From DAOUEX01 sp034430235 (GTDB taxonomy: Bacteria; Chloroflexota; Anaerolineae; UBA2200), in contig CAYZGO010000021.1 in the NCBI GenBank assembly GCA_964478075.1, forward strand, positions 1 to 60,046: 60,046 bases of DNA. The letters are read 5' to 3'. A program made the position numbers and the translations under genes. Every line of letters begins with the position of its first letter. Positions within the stretch are counted from its first letter, which is position 1. The notes under the pieces are model-generated. The model was given only the letters and a program-made list of their open reading frames with translations, was not told the DNA's origin and did no database searches. Positions 1 to 6,987 of the stretch are shown here, piece after piece.

Positions 1-63
1 TTGTGCCTCCCGCCAAATCAACGAATCTCTAACGGACTTTTTCAACACCCTCAATGAACTACA

Positions 64-93
64 TTGACACTTCTCTATCCCTTGTGGTATACT
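64..93 (+). promoter_or_regulatory. Promoter of the decayed M28/tpiA copy
   Basis: TTGACA at 64-69, an 18-nt spacer and TATACT at 88-93. The same promoter with the same 18-nt spacer and the same CTTGTGG before the -10 box stands ahead of the intact M28 peptidase gene at 1586-1615. The duplication therefore included the regulatory region. Confidence 0.7.
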
Positions 94-129
94 TACCCCG
101 CTTGAACCTCGAACGAGGAAGCAAAAGCC

Positions 130-458
130 ATGGCATCCGACGCCCTGGGTCAACAAGCGTACCGTGTCGTCGAGGAACTGTCCGTGCACATTGGCCCACG
201 GCCAGCAGGCAGCGCTGTGGACCATCTCGAAGACGAACTCAGATACGAAAGGTCCTGTGCCCGCCTTTCACTGCACGATCGGAGGTACCAGAGCTTATCC
301 TCCCGACCAAGATAAAGCTTGGTGCCCAGGACGTGTGCTGGGAAGATTGGGGAGCTTTCACCGGAGCTATCTCGCCCCTGATGCTGACGCAATTGTGCCA
401 ATATGTGATCATCGGCCAGTCAGAGTGGCGACAGTATTTCGCGGAAACCGATGTTTGA
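130..458 (+). pseudogene. Mosaic pseudogene: M28 peptidase start fused to a triosephosphate isomerase fragment
   Basis: The first part (130 to about 243) encodes MASDALGQQAYRVVEEL and HIGPRPAGS, nearly identical to the N-terminus of the intact M28 peptidase at 1652, with a five-codon internal deletion. From about 247 the sequence matches the middle of tpiA in another reading frame (KVLCPPFTA, GAQDVCWED, TGAISPLML, YVIIG), ending at a stop at 456-458. About 1.37 kb of the intact locus, from M28 codon ~45 to tpiA codon ~37, is missing at the junction. The TIM catalytic motif GHSERR has become GQSEWR, so the electrophilic His is lost. I read it as a decayed tandem duplicate. An assembly artefact at the scaffold edge is less likely because the copy has diverged at many positions. 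Confidence 0.85.
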
Positions 459-581
459 GCTTTCTCAGGCGAGGGGCACCTTCCCCTCAATCCCGTGGCG
501 CAACATCGCGCCAAGGAACCGCCAACTGGTGCTGTTCCGCACTGCCTTGAGTCAGGTTAGGACGTGTTAGGAGGTTGGCAG

Positions 582-1331
582 ATGGACGGAATCCGATCAG
601 TACAGCGCATCCTGTTGCGCGAAGACGGTACGCTCTCGAGGTTCGTCGTTGCCTTCTGCCTGGCGCTGGGGCTCGCCGCCGTGTGCGCGTCGGCCCGCGC
701 GCCATGGGTGCTGCCGGGTAGTACGTCGTGCGCACAGACTATCCCTTCCCCTACACCCACGCGTACCCCCACCACTACGCCAACCCGTCGCGCGCTTCTG
801 CTGCCCATCATACTGCGGGGCTGGCCAGTGCTCCCGCCTACGCCAAGCCCAACGCCCACACCCTACTACATGCAACTGATCGTCAATCCCAGCTTTGAGA
901 CGGACGAAGCATGGGAGATCCCGAAAACCGCCTACTCTGCAGGCTACTCCATCGGCCGCGCACGCACTGGATCGCGCTCGATGCGCCTGGGCATTGACAC
1001 CGGCGGCAACGTGTGGAGCTACTCCTCCGCGCGGCAGAGGGTAGACATTCCAAGCGGGATCACACACGCGCAACTCTCTTTCTACTACTTCCCGGTCAGC
1101 GCATGGGCGGATGACGACACCATCTACTTCTGCGTGTTGCGTGCCAGCGACAACACCATACTGGGGAAGTGCACCTTTTGGATCGAGCGCAATCAAGCCT
1201 GGAATCTGGGCACGTTCGACCTGGTGGGGTACGCAGGGCAGAGCATCAAAGTGCACTTTGGCGTGAGAAACGACGGCCTGAACGGTATCTCGGCCGTGTA
1301 CCTGGATGATGTGACCCTTTACGTGTGGTGA
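582..1331 (+). CDS. Exported Thr/Pro-linker protein with a beta-sandwich (CBM-like) domain
   Basis: 249 aa. I chose the ATG at 582 because AGGAGG lies at 569-574; an in-frame ATG at 564 has no such site. The N-terminus has a basic stretch and a hydrophobic segment (FVVAFCLALGLAAVCASA), consistent with a signal peptide or anchor. Then come two low-complexity Thr/Pro blocks (PSPTPTRTPTTTPT and PPTPSPTPTP) and a C-terminal ~150-aa domain starting at LIVNPSFET. Such domains (NPSFE start, aromatic-rich strands, YLDDVTLYVW end) resemble jelly-roll carbohydrate-binding modules common in Chloroflexota surface proteins. No catalytic residues are recognised. Function is unknown; cell-surface binding is an inference. 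Confidence 0.75.
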   Translation: MDGIRSVQRILLREDGTLSRFVVAFCLALGLAAVCASARAPWVLPGSTSCAQTIPSPTPTRTPTTTPTRRALLLPIILRGWPVLPPTPSPTPTPYYMQLIVNPSFETDEAWEIPKTAYSAGYSIGRARTGSRSMRLGIDTGGNVWSYSSARQRVDIPSGITHAQLSFYYFPVSAWADDDTIYFCVLRASDNTILGKCTFWIERNQAWNLGTFDLVGYAGQSIKVHFGVRNDGLNGISAVYLDDVTLYVW

Positions 1332-1495
1332 CAAGCGAAGAGGCAGCAGTGAGCGGCAGCAAAGAGTCGGCCTACTGCTCCGTGCGCAAACCGCGGAACT
1401 TGAGCAAGCAGTTTGGCGTTGAAAATGGGGCTTGTTGCTCTACGCGTTTGTGCAGTAGATAGATGGAACATGCCTATTTGTACGCACATGCCACA

Positions 1496-1530
1496 AAGCG
1501 CCGCCCAGATGTACGATCTGAGCGGCGCTT
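1496..1530. terminator. Stable stem-loop, probable terminator
   Basis: AAGCGCCGC at 1496-1504 pairs perfectly with GCGGCGCTT at 1522-1530. Inside it CAGAT pairs with ATCTG around a 5-nt loop, separated by a single C/A mismatch. A pyrimidine-rich CCCTTCC follows, with no strong T-run. It lies 165 bp after the upstream gene and just before the M28 promoter, so it may insulate the two units. Confidence 0.55.
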
Positions 1531-1585
1531 CCCTTCCGCCAAACGGCTTGAGCCGCTTGTTGCACACTGTGTCAGGCCACCCAGA

Positions 1586-1615
1586 TTGACACTTCTCCGC
1601 GCCTTGTGGTATATT
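1586..1615 (+). promoter_or_regulatory. Sigma-70-type promoter of the M28 peptidase gene
   Basis: TTGACA at 1586-1591, an 18-nt spacer and TATATT at 1610-1615. Transcription should start near 1622. AAGGAG at 1637-1642 precedes the ATG at 1652. The element is conserved in the decayed copy at 64-93. Confidence 0.75.
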
Positions 1616-1651
1616 CACCCCGCTTGAACCACGAACAAGGAGCCAAAACAC

Positions 1652-2872
1652 ATGGCACATGACACCCTTGGTCAACAGGCGTACCGCGTCGTCGAGGAAC
1701 TGTCCACGCACATTGGGCCACGGCCAGCGGGCAGTGAAGGCGAAAGGCGTGCCCTGGACTATCTCGAAGATGAACTCAGGGATACCTGCCGGCAAGTCAC
1801 CAGGATGCCTGTGAAAGGCATCCCCGGCCAGTTTCCAACCAGGATTCTCATGTTGGCAGGCATCAGCTTCTTGGTGTACTGCGTCTACTGGCTTGTGGAG
1901 TCACCCATTTCTATGCTCCTCTACCTCATCTCATTCTTCGCGCTGCCCAAGTTGATTTCGGCGCTACGCAGAAAGGTTGGTGCCGCAGCGGAGCGGAGCA
2001 GCGAGAATGTGGTGGGCCATCTGCAGGCAGCACAAGAAACCCGGGGCACTATCGTCCTCTGCGCCCACCTGGACTCAGCCAAGGCCAACCGTGTGCCAGG
2101 AGAACTGTGGCCCAGGCTCAATCGCCTTCTCATGCGTTTGTGGGTGCCTTTTGTCTTCCTCATGTCGGGCCTGGCCGCGTTACGCTGGCTCGATATGCGC
2201 TTCTCCTGGCTATTGCCAGCTCCAATAATCGTCTGGCAGGTCGCGCGTGCCATCGGACTGGCCTTCTCTGTCTTTCTCCTCATCTTCAAACTGGTTTACA
2301 CGTATATCTCACGTGGCAACGCTTATTCCCCCGGAGCGAACGACAATGCTTCTGGCGTTGGCGTGGTACTGGCCCTGTCCAGGTACTTCCACGACACTCC
2401 ACCGGCCCACCTGGATGTCAACTACGTCCTCTTTACAGCAGAGGAGCTGGGCCTGATAGGCTCCGAGCGCTTTGTGAAAGAGACAGAGCTGAAAAAAGGG
2501 AACACTTACGTCATCAACCTGGACATGGTCGGCTCTGGGAAGCAGCTTTGCTACGTGCGGGGGTCGGGCCTGCTCCCGCCGCGCTTCACAGATGGCCGGC
2601 TCAATGCTTTGTTCATGGAAGCCCACCCCTCCATAAAGAGGCACTACTACTTTATGGGCAACAGCGACTTTGCCTCCTTCGTAGCCAAGGGCTTCCACGC
2701 TGCTTCTCTGTGCACGAAGGGAGACTCTCGAGCGGAGATGGTCTATCATACAGAACGCGATACCATTGATAATGTTGACATAGAGTCACTGCAGATTACG
2801 GCTGAGACAGTGAGAAAAGTCATTCGGCTGCTTGATGAACGAATGGGGAAAAAAGCTGCCAGTTGCCAGTGA
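1652..2872 (+). CDS. M28-family zinc peptidase with internal membrane segments
   Basis: 406 aa. The M28 metal and catalytic motifs are visible: AHLDS (His139, Asp141), GANDNASG (Asp231), FTAEELG (Glu264/265), INLDMVG (Asp291) and a late His in VYHTERDTID. This supports a di-zinc aminopeptidase-type enzyme. Unusually, two hydrophobic blocks interrupt the fold: residues ~64-100, before the first metal ligand, and ~160-215, between the first and second metal motifs. The enzyme is probably membrane-embedded with its active site built around the membrane segments. AAGGAG at 1637-1642 sets the start. The last codons (AASCQ) are written by a CAGTTGCCAG-type repeat. tpiA follows on the same strand, and the pair was duplicated upstream. 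The substrate is unknown. Confidence 0.85.
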   Translation: MAHDTLGQQAYRVVEELSTHIGPRPAGSEGERRALDYLEDELRDTCRQVTRMPVKGIPGQFPTRILMLAGISFLVYCVYWLVESPISMLLYLISFFALPKLISALRRKVGAAAERSSENVVGHLQAAQETRGTIVLCAHLDSAKANRVPGELWPRLNRLLMRLWVPFVFLMSGLAALRWLDMRFSWLLPAPIIVWQVARAIGLAFSVFLLIFKLVYTYISRGNAYSPGANDNASGVGVVLALSRYFHDTPPAHLDVNYVLFTAEELGLIGSERFVKETELKKGNTYVINLDMVGSGKQLCYVRGSGLLPPRFTDGRLNALFMEAHPSIKRHYYFMGNSDFASFVAKGFHAASLCTKGDSRAEMVYHTERDTIDNVDIESLQITAETVRKVIRLLDERMGKKAASCQ

Positions 2873-2960
2873 GCAGTTGTCAGTTATCGGTCCGCAATTG
2901 GCAGCGATTCAACCACGGAGACACCGAGCACACAGAGAAACCCTAGGAACCTCTGCGTCC
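2859..2960. repeat. CAGTTGCCAG-type and 9-nt-periodic short repeats
   Basis: From 2859 the sequence runs through GCCAGTTGCCAGTGAGCAG and a second CAGTTGTCAG-like unit, which also supply the C-terminal codons of the M28 gene. From about 2913 a degenerate CACGGAGA/CACCGAG/CACAGAG series follows, then AACCTCTGCGTCCTCC as a partial inverted partner. Related stretches occur at 4655-4725, 5798-5812, 40589-40653 and 53697-53730. Confidence 0.55.
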
Positions 2961-3040
2961 TCCCCCGTCAAGCCATCGCCTGCGGCGAGACAGGCGGGGT
3001 GAACGACGCGCTCTCAGCGGTAAATCTTGAAGGAGGGGAA

Positions 3041-3817
3041 ATGCGCACACCCATCATCGCCGGAAATTGGAAGATGCACAAGACGATTGCTGAGGCTACC
3101 GCTCTGGTCAGAGAGATGCGCCGCGGACTGAACGCCATTCACGGCGTGGAAAAGGTCCTTTGCCCGCCTTTCACAGCTCTCTCGGCCGTGGCGGAACTGC
3201 TCCGCCCAACAAAGATAAGGGTCGGGGCTCAGGACATGCACTGGGAAGAGCAGGGCGCTTACACTGGAGCCATCTCGCCCCTGATGCTGAAGCAACTGTG
3301 CCAATACGTGATCATCGGCCACTCGGAGCGCCGCAAGTACTTTGCAGAGACCGACGAAGCAGTCAACCGCAAGGTCAAAGCAGCGCTTGCGCACGATCTG
3401 ATCCCTATCATATGCGTAGGCGAAAACCTGCAGCAGAACGAAGCCGGCCAGACGAAGGCCGTCGTTACAGGTCAGCTTCGAGCAGCACTGCGCGACCTGA
3501 CAGCAGCACAGGCAAGGGGCCTGGTCATTGCCTATGAACCAATCTGGGCTATTGGAACGGGTAAAGCGGCGACGGGTGCTGGCGCCAACGCGGTCGTCGG
3601 ATTGGTGATCCGGGGCACAGTGGCCTCCATGTTTGACGAGAGCACTGCCCAGTCAGTCCGTATTCAATATGGCGGCAGCGTGAACCCTGACAACATCACC
3701 GAGTTCATGACGCAACCAGAGATTGACGGCGCTCTGGTTGGGGGTGCCAGCCTGGTAGCAGACAAGTTCGTGGCGATCACCCGACGGGCGGCCGAGATCA
3801 GGGGCGCCGACAAATAG
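3041..3817 (+). CDS. tpiA: Triosephosphate isomerase
   Basis: 258 aa, full length for the family. It interconverts dihydroxyacetone phosphate and glyceraldehyde 3-phosphate in the cytoplasm (glycolysis/gluconeogenesis). Catalytic residues are present: Asn9 and Lys11 in GNWKMHK, His94 in GHSERR, Glu166 in AYEPIWAIGTG, and the phosphate-binding loops YGGSV and GALVGGASL. The ATG at 3041 is preceded by AGGAGG at 3031-3036. An in-frame GTG at 2999 gives a poor extension into repeat-derived sequence. It lies 168 bp after the M28 peptidase gene. A broken second copy of part of this gene is present at 247-458. Confidence 0.96.
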   Translation: MRTPIIAGNWKMHKTIAEATALVREMRRGLNAIHGVEKVLCPPFTALSAVAELLRPTKIRVGAQDMHWEEQGAYTGAISPLMLKQLCQYVIIGHSERRKYFAETDEAVNRKVKAALAHDLIPIICVGENLQQNEAGQTKAVVTGQLRAALRDLTAAQARGLVIAYEPIWAIGTGKAATGAGANAVVGLVIRGTVASMFDESTAQSVRIQYGGSVNPDNITEFMTQPEIDGALVGGASLVADKFVAITRRAAEIRGADK

Positions 3818-3907
3818 GGCAGGTTGTATTGACCGCTCAACTCCGAGAACCCTTTTCATACGGCAATTGTGTGGAGGGCGTTCAGAGCTTCGTGCGAGAA
3901 CCAGTAA

Positions 3908-4645
3908 ATGGCGAGTGATTGGATGGCTTTGGCCTGGCTGGCAGCTCTGTTCGTACTCCTGCTCTTCCTGAAACGTTGGCTAAGCCAGCATCTGCAGGGT
4001 CTCGCTCTGCTCCTGTCAGGTGACCAGCAAATTGCCACCCTGCTGTACTACCTAGTCCTGCTTCCGGGGATTGTGCTGCACGAACTCAGCCACGTCCTAG
4101 CTGCCGAACTCGTGGGGGTGAAGACGAAGCGCATTTCCCTGCGCCCAACCGCGAAGCGAGGGGGCCGCGTGCGCTTTGGCGCTGTGACAGTTGGCCCGTC
4201 TGACCCCATCCGCGAGAGCTGGATTGGGTTGGCGCCGTTGCTCAGCGGAAGTGCCCTCATCTTGCTCCTGGCACGCTGGCAGTTCGGCATTGAGCCTATG
4301 CCTGTTCTGGATCCTGACGTGCTTCTGTCTTGCCTGCAAGCCCCTGACGCCTGGCTGTGGCTCTACCTGGTCTTTGCCATCAGTAACGCAATGCTGCCGA
4401 GTGAATCCGATCGCCAACCCTGGCGACCGGTCTTGTTGTTCCTGGCTCTCATCACGGGCGTGTTCTACGGCTCAGGCCTCGCTCCCCAGATACCCGAAAC
4501 ACTGAAGCAGTGGGCACTAATGGGCGTCACCCACCTTGCTCTTGCCTTCGGCCTCGCACTGGGCGTCGACATACTCTTTGCCACCTTGATCTTTGTGCTG
4601 GAGAAATTGGGGGAGAGAATACTGCATAGGTACGTGGAGTACTGA
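3908..4645 (+). CDS. Predicted membrane zinc metallopeptidase (M50-like, HExxH)
   Basis: 245 aa, strongly hydrophobic with several predicted membrane segments (for example WLAALFVLLLFLKRWL, LVLLPGIVL and a C-terminal LALAFGLALGVDILFATLI). HELSH in LHELSHVLAAELVGV (residues ~60-64) sits at a membrane helix, as in site-2-type (M50) proteases. No clear second NPDG motif is seen, so assignment to M50 is tentative. The start has no strong ribosome site (GAGAACC upstream). The nearest neighbour is tpiA, 90 bp upstream; no functional link is evident. Confidence 0.65.
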   Translation: MASDWMALAWLAALFVLLLFLKRWLSQHLQGLALLLSGDQQIATLLYYLVLLPGIVLHELSHVLAAELVGVKTKRISLRPTAKRGGRVRFGAVTVGPSDPIRESWIGLAPLLSGSALILLLARWQFGIEPMPVLDPDVLLSCLQAPDAWLWLYLVFAISNAMLPSESDRQPWRPVLLFLALITGVFYGSGLAPQIPETLKQWALMGVTHLALAFGLALGVDILFATLIFVLEKLGERILHRYVEY

Positions 4646-4654
4646 GGCATTGTT

Positions 4655-4725
4655 TTTCACCACGAAGGCACAAAGCTTGCTAGAGTTTCTGTGACCCTTG
4701 GTGTCTTAGTGTCTTGGTGGTAAAC
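4655..4725. repeat. Inverted 9-nt-periodic repeat (CACCACGAAG / CTTGGTGGT)
   Basis: CACCACGAAGGCACAAAG is followed about 25 nt later by CTTGGTGTCTTAGTGTCTTG and GTGG, whose reverse complement is the same CACCA-AG-A-CAC-AAG pattern. It could fold into a hairpin between the convergent genes ending at 4645 and 4754, and may act as a two-way terminator. Confidence 0.5.
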
Positions 4726-4753
4726 GAATCCGTGACGACTCTCCGATACGCTG

Positions 4754-5797
4754 TTAGGGCAGAGGTCTGCGTTCACCGAGCCACGTAACCACGGCCAGGG
4801 CCACCACGGTCACCAGTCCCAAGATGAGCAGCGCCCCCAGTTTGAACAAACGCGAAGAAACCAGGAGTGCCAACAAGCCAAAGGACGCACTGAGAAGGCA
4901 ATACAAAGAGATAACCTGACGCTGTGAAAGGCCCAAGTCCAACAGACGAAAATGCAGGTGCCCCCGGTCTCCCTCACCTATCGCTCGCCTCTGCCGCAGG
5001 CGCACCAGGATCAGCCATCCCACATCGAGAATCGGCACGGCCAGCACGAGCAACACAGTCGCCATGCGCGCCCCTGCTACGATAGAAAGGGTAGCAACTG
5101 CATAGCCCAGGAAGAAAGAGCCCGTGCTGCCCATGAACACCCGCGCTGGATGAAAGTTGTAGGGCAGAAAACCCAAGGTACTCCCGAGCAAGGCCAACGG
5201 CAGGAGCGAAACACTGTACTGTCCCTCTCGATACATGTGAATGAAGAGCACCGCCGCTACTATTGCCGCCACACCAGCAGCCAGGCCATCGAGGCCATCA
5301 AGAAAATTGACGGTGTTGATCAAGCCCGTTATCCAGACGATAGTGATCAGCGCCGTCCAATACCAGGGGAAGATCCAAAGTCTATCCGTGAAGGGGTTCA
5401 TCACGCGCTCGATAAAGACGAGACAGACAATCGCAATAAGAGAAGCGACCAATTGGGCCACAAACTGGGGCAACGCTTTCAACTCACGTCTGTCATCGTA
5501 CAGACCAACTGCGAACATGAAAGTGCTGCCTAGCAGGATCCCGGCCAGACGGATGGGTTCCTTTGGGTCAGGCCCCTCAGGAGCAGGCAGCGCCCTGGCA
5601 AGGATTGTCCCAAGAAGCGCAGCAAGCAGGAAGGAAACACAAAGGGCAATACCGCCTGTGCGCGGCAAAACGCCCACGTGCTTGCGCCTCTCGCCTGGTA
5701 CATCCACCAGCCCCCAACGCCGGCCCAGGCGTGCTGCTATGGGAGTGATGAACACGGAGAGGCCAAAAGCGATTGCAAAGACAAGGAGGAAAGGCAT
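4754..5797 (-). CDS. WecA/MraY-family undecaprenyl-phosphate sugar-1-phosphate transferase
   Basis: 347 aa from ATG 5797; an in-frame ATG at 5866 would add 23 residues and overlap upp. The shorter start begins directly at the first membrane helix (MPFLLVFAIAFGLSVFITPI), as in the family. It transfers a sugar-1-phosphate from a UDP-sugar to the polyprenyl-phosphate carrier, starting cell-envelope glycan synthesis at the inner membrane. Visible motifs are LVDVPGERRKHVG near residue 35, a DDR motif in VGLYDDRRELKALPQ, NTVNFLDGLDGLAAG and GSTGSFFLGYA, and the C-terminal GDRGHLHFRLLDLGLSQRQ. About ten membrane helices are expected. It lies just downstream of upp on the same strand. The exact sugar is not determined. 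Confidence 0.88.
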   Translation of the reverse strand: MPFLLVFAIAFGLSVFITPIAARLGRRWGLVDVPGERRKHVGVLPRTGGIALCVSFLLAALLGTILARALPAPEGPDPKEPIRLAGILLGSTFMFAVGLYDDRRELKALPQFVAQLVASLIAIVCLVFIERVMNPFTDRLWIFPWYWTALITIVWITGLINTVNFLDGLDGLAAGVAAIVAAVLFIHMYREGQYSVSLLPLALLGSTLGFLPYNFHPARVFMGSTGSFFLGYAVATLSIVAGARMATVLLVLAVPILDVGWLILVRLRQRRAIGEGDRGHLHFRLLDLGLSQRQVISLYCLLSASFGLLALLVSSRLFKLGALLILGLVTVVALAVVTWLGERRPLP

Positions 5798-5834
5798 ACT
5801 GCCAACTGACAACTGGCTACCGGAAACCAACTCC

Positions 5835-6488
5835 CTAGCCAGTTCCGAATTGCCGATCACCGGCATCTCCTAGCCCGGGCACAATGTAGCCTACTGGCGG
5901 ATCTCCCGGCTTGCTGGGTTCCGGAGTCAGATGGTCATCTATGGCAGCAAGATGGATATCCACATCAGGGTGAGCCATACTGAGGCGCTCAACACCCTCG
6001 GGTGCAGCAATGATGCCCACGAACTTGATGCGCTTGGCCCCCCAGCGTTTCAGGATGTCCACGGTTGCCACCGCGGATCCTCCCGTGGCCAGCATAGGAT
6101 CGAGGATGAGACAAACCTGCACCGTGGGATGGATGGGCAGTTTGTTGTAGTACTGAACAGGTTCCAGCGTCTGGTGATCCCTGTACAGCCCAATGTGCCA
6201 GACCTCTGCGGCTGGCATCATCTCCCAGATGCCTTCCACCATTCCCAAACCGGCACGCAGGATAGGCACCAGTCCTATCCTGTCTGTGAGTTCATGGTCG
6301 ATAGTAGTTGTAAGCGGCGTTTGGACAGAAACCTCTTTCACGCCCAGATCCACCGTGGCTTCGTAGGCCAACAGTATAGCAACTTCCCGAATCAACGCAC
6401 GGAACTCTTGAGGCTCTGTCTCCACATTGCGCAACAACGTCACCTTGTGACGAATCAAGGGATGCTTGGAAAGGAAGACCCGTGCCAT
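5835..6488 (-). CDS. upp: Uracil phosphoribosyltransferase
   Basis: 217 aa, the usual length. It makes UMP from uracil and PRPP in pyrimidine salvage. Seen are VPILRAGLGMVEG, the PRPP loop LILDPMLATGGSA (residues ~125-137), FVGIIAAPEGVERL and the family C-terminal signature GYIVPGLGDAGDR-FGT. The family usually has an internal Tyr-Arg region as in GLYRDHQTLEP, also present. A weak GGGGGT precedes the start. It is the first gene of a minus-strand pair with the WecA-like gene. Confidence 0.95.
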   Translation of the reverse strand: MARVFLSKHPLIRHKVTLLRNVETEPQEFRALIREVAILLAYEATVDLGVKEVSVQTPLTTTIDHELTDRIGLVPILRAGLGMVEGIWEMMPAAEVWHIGLYRDHQTLEPVQYYNKLPIHPTVQVCLILDPMLATGGSAVATVDILKRWGAKRIKFVGIIAAPEGVERLSMAHPDVDIHLAAIDDHLTPEPSKPGDPPVGYIVPGLGDAGDRQFGTG

Positions 6489-6987
6489 ATTGCTACCCCC
6501 ACAACCAGAATGTCACAGAACGAGACTTCCTACTCGTGCCATGTCGTACTTGGGCTAATCTCATGCTTCATACCCCCACCAGGTGCACAGTGAATTGCAA
6601 CACGACCGGCCAGGCTTCCTCTAGCGGCACACACCCGATCGGGTCGGCCTTGTTCAGACCCACGACAGACAACTCAGCGACCGGGGTCCGGTTGGCGGCC
6701 CAGAGCAAAGAACTCCCGTCGTCTCGGCGAACCGGACGGAGACTGTGCCCCCCAGATGGGCCCGCTGAACCAATAAAGATGCCCCCACACACTGATGTTG
6801 CCCGTGGCACTGGGCCTGTCGGGTCCAGGTGCAGCTAGCGAGAGAGGTGAGTTGTAAACGTGCAAGAGACAGCATAACCCTACGAGCCACCACATCCACA
6901 GCTGACCCTAGATTCGGTTGACTGATTCCGGATGGAAAAGTGATCTGAGAATCAAGCAGACGCGATTCCTCGTAGGCGCTAAGCGAC
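6489..6987. other. Intergenic region, no supported gene; possible frameshifted remnant on the minus strand
   Basis: No intact gene is seen. On the minus strand two adjacent frames together read GNISVWGHLYWFSGPIWG, then a shift near 6745, then SLLWAANRTPVAELSVVG and LQFTVHLVGV, with a stop at 6568. This could be the remnant of a secreted or membrane protein just downstream of the GT39-like gene. I do not recognise a family, so this is weak. Confidence 0.25.

Larger units (their letters stand above)
1332..1651. other. Intergenic region with a long hairpin and the M28 promoter
   Basis: No gene is supported. The stretch holds a strong hairpin at 1496-1530 and the promoter at 1586-1615 (listed separately). 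The remaining bases show no open frame with coding character. Confidence 0.6.

Noticed and set aside
597..1334. 245-codon minus-strand open frame opposite the exported Thr/Pro protein
   Set aside because: The plus strand has a ribosome site, signal-like helix and TP linker; the minus frame has no such features.
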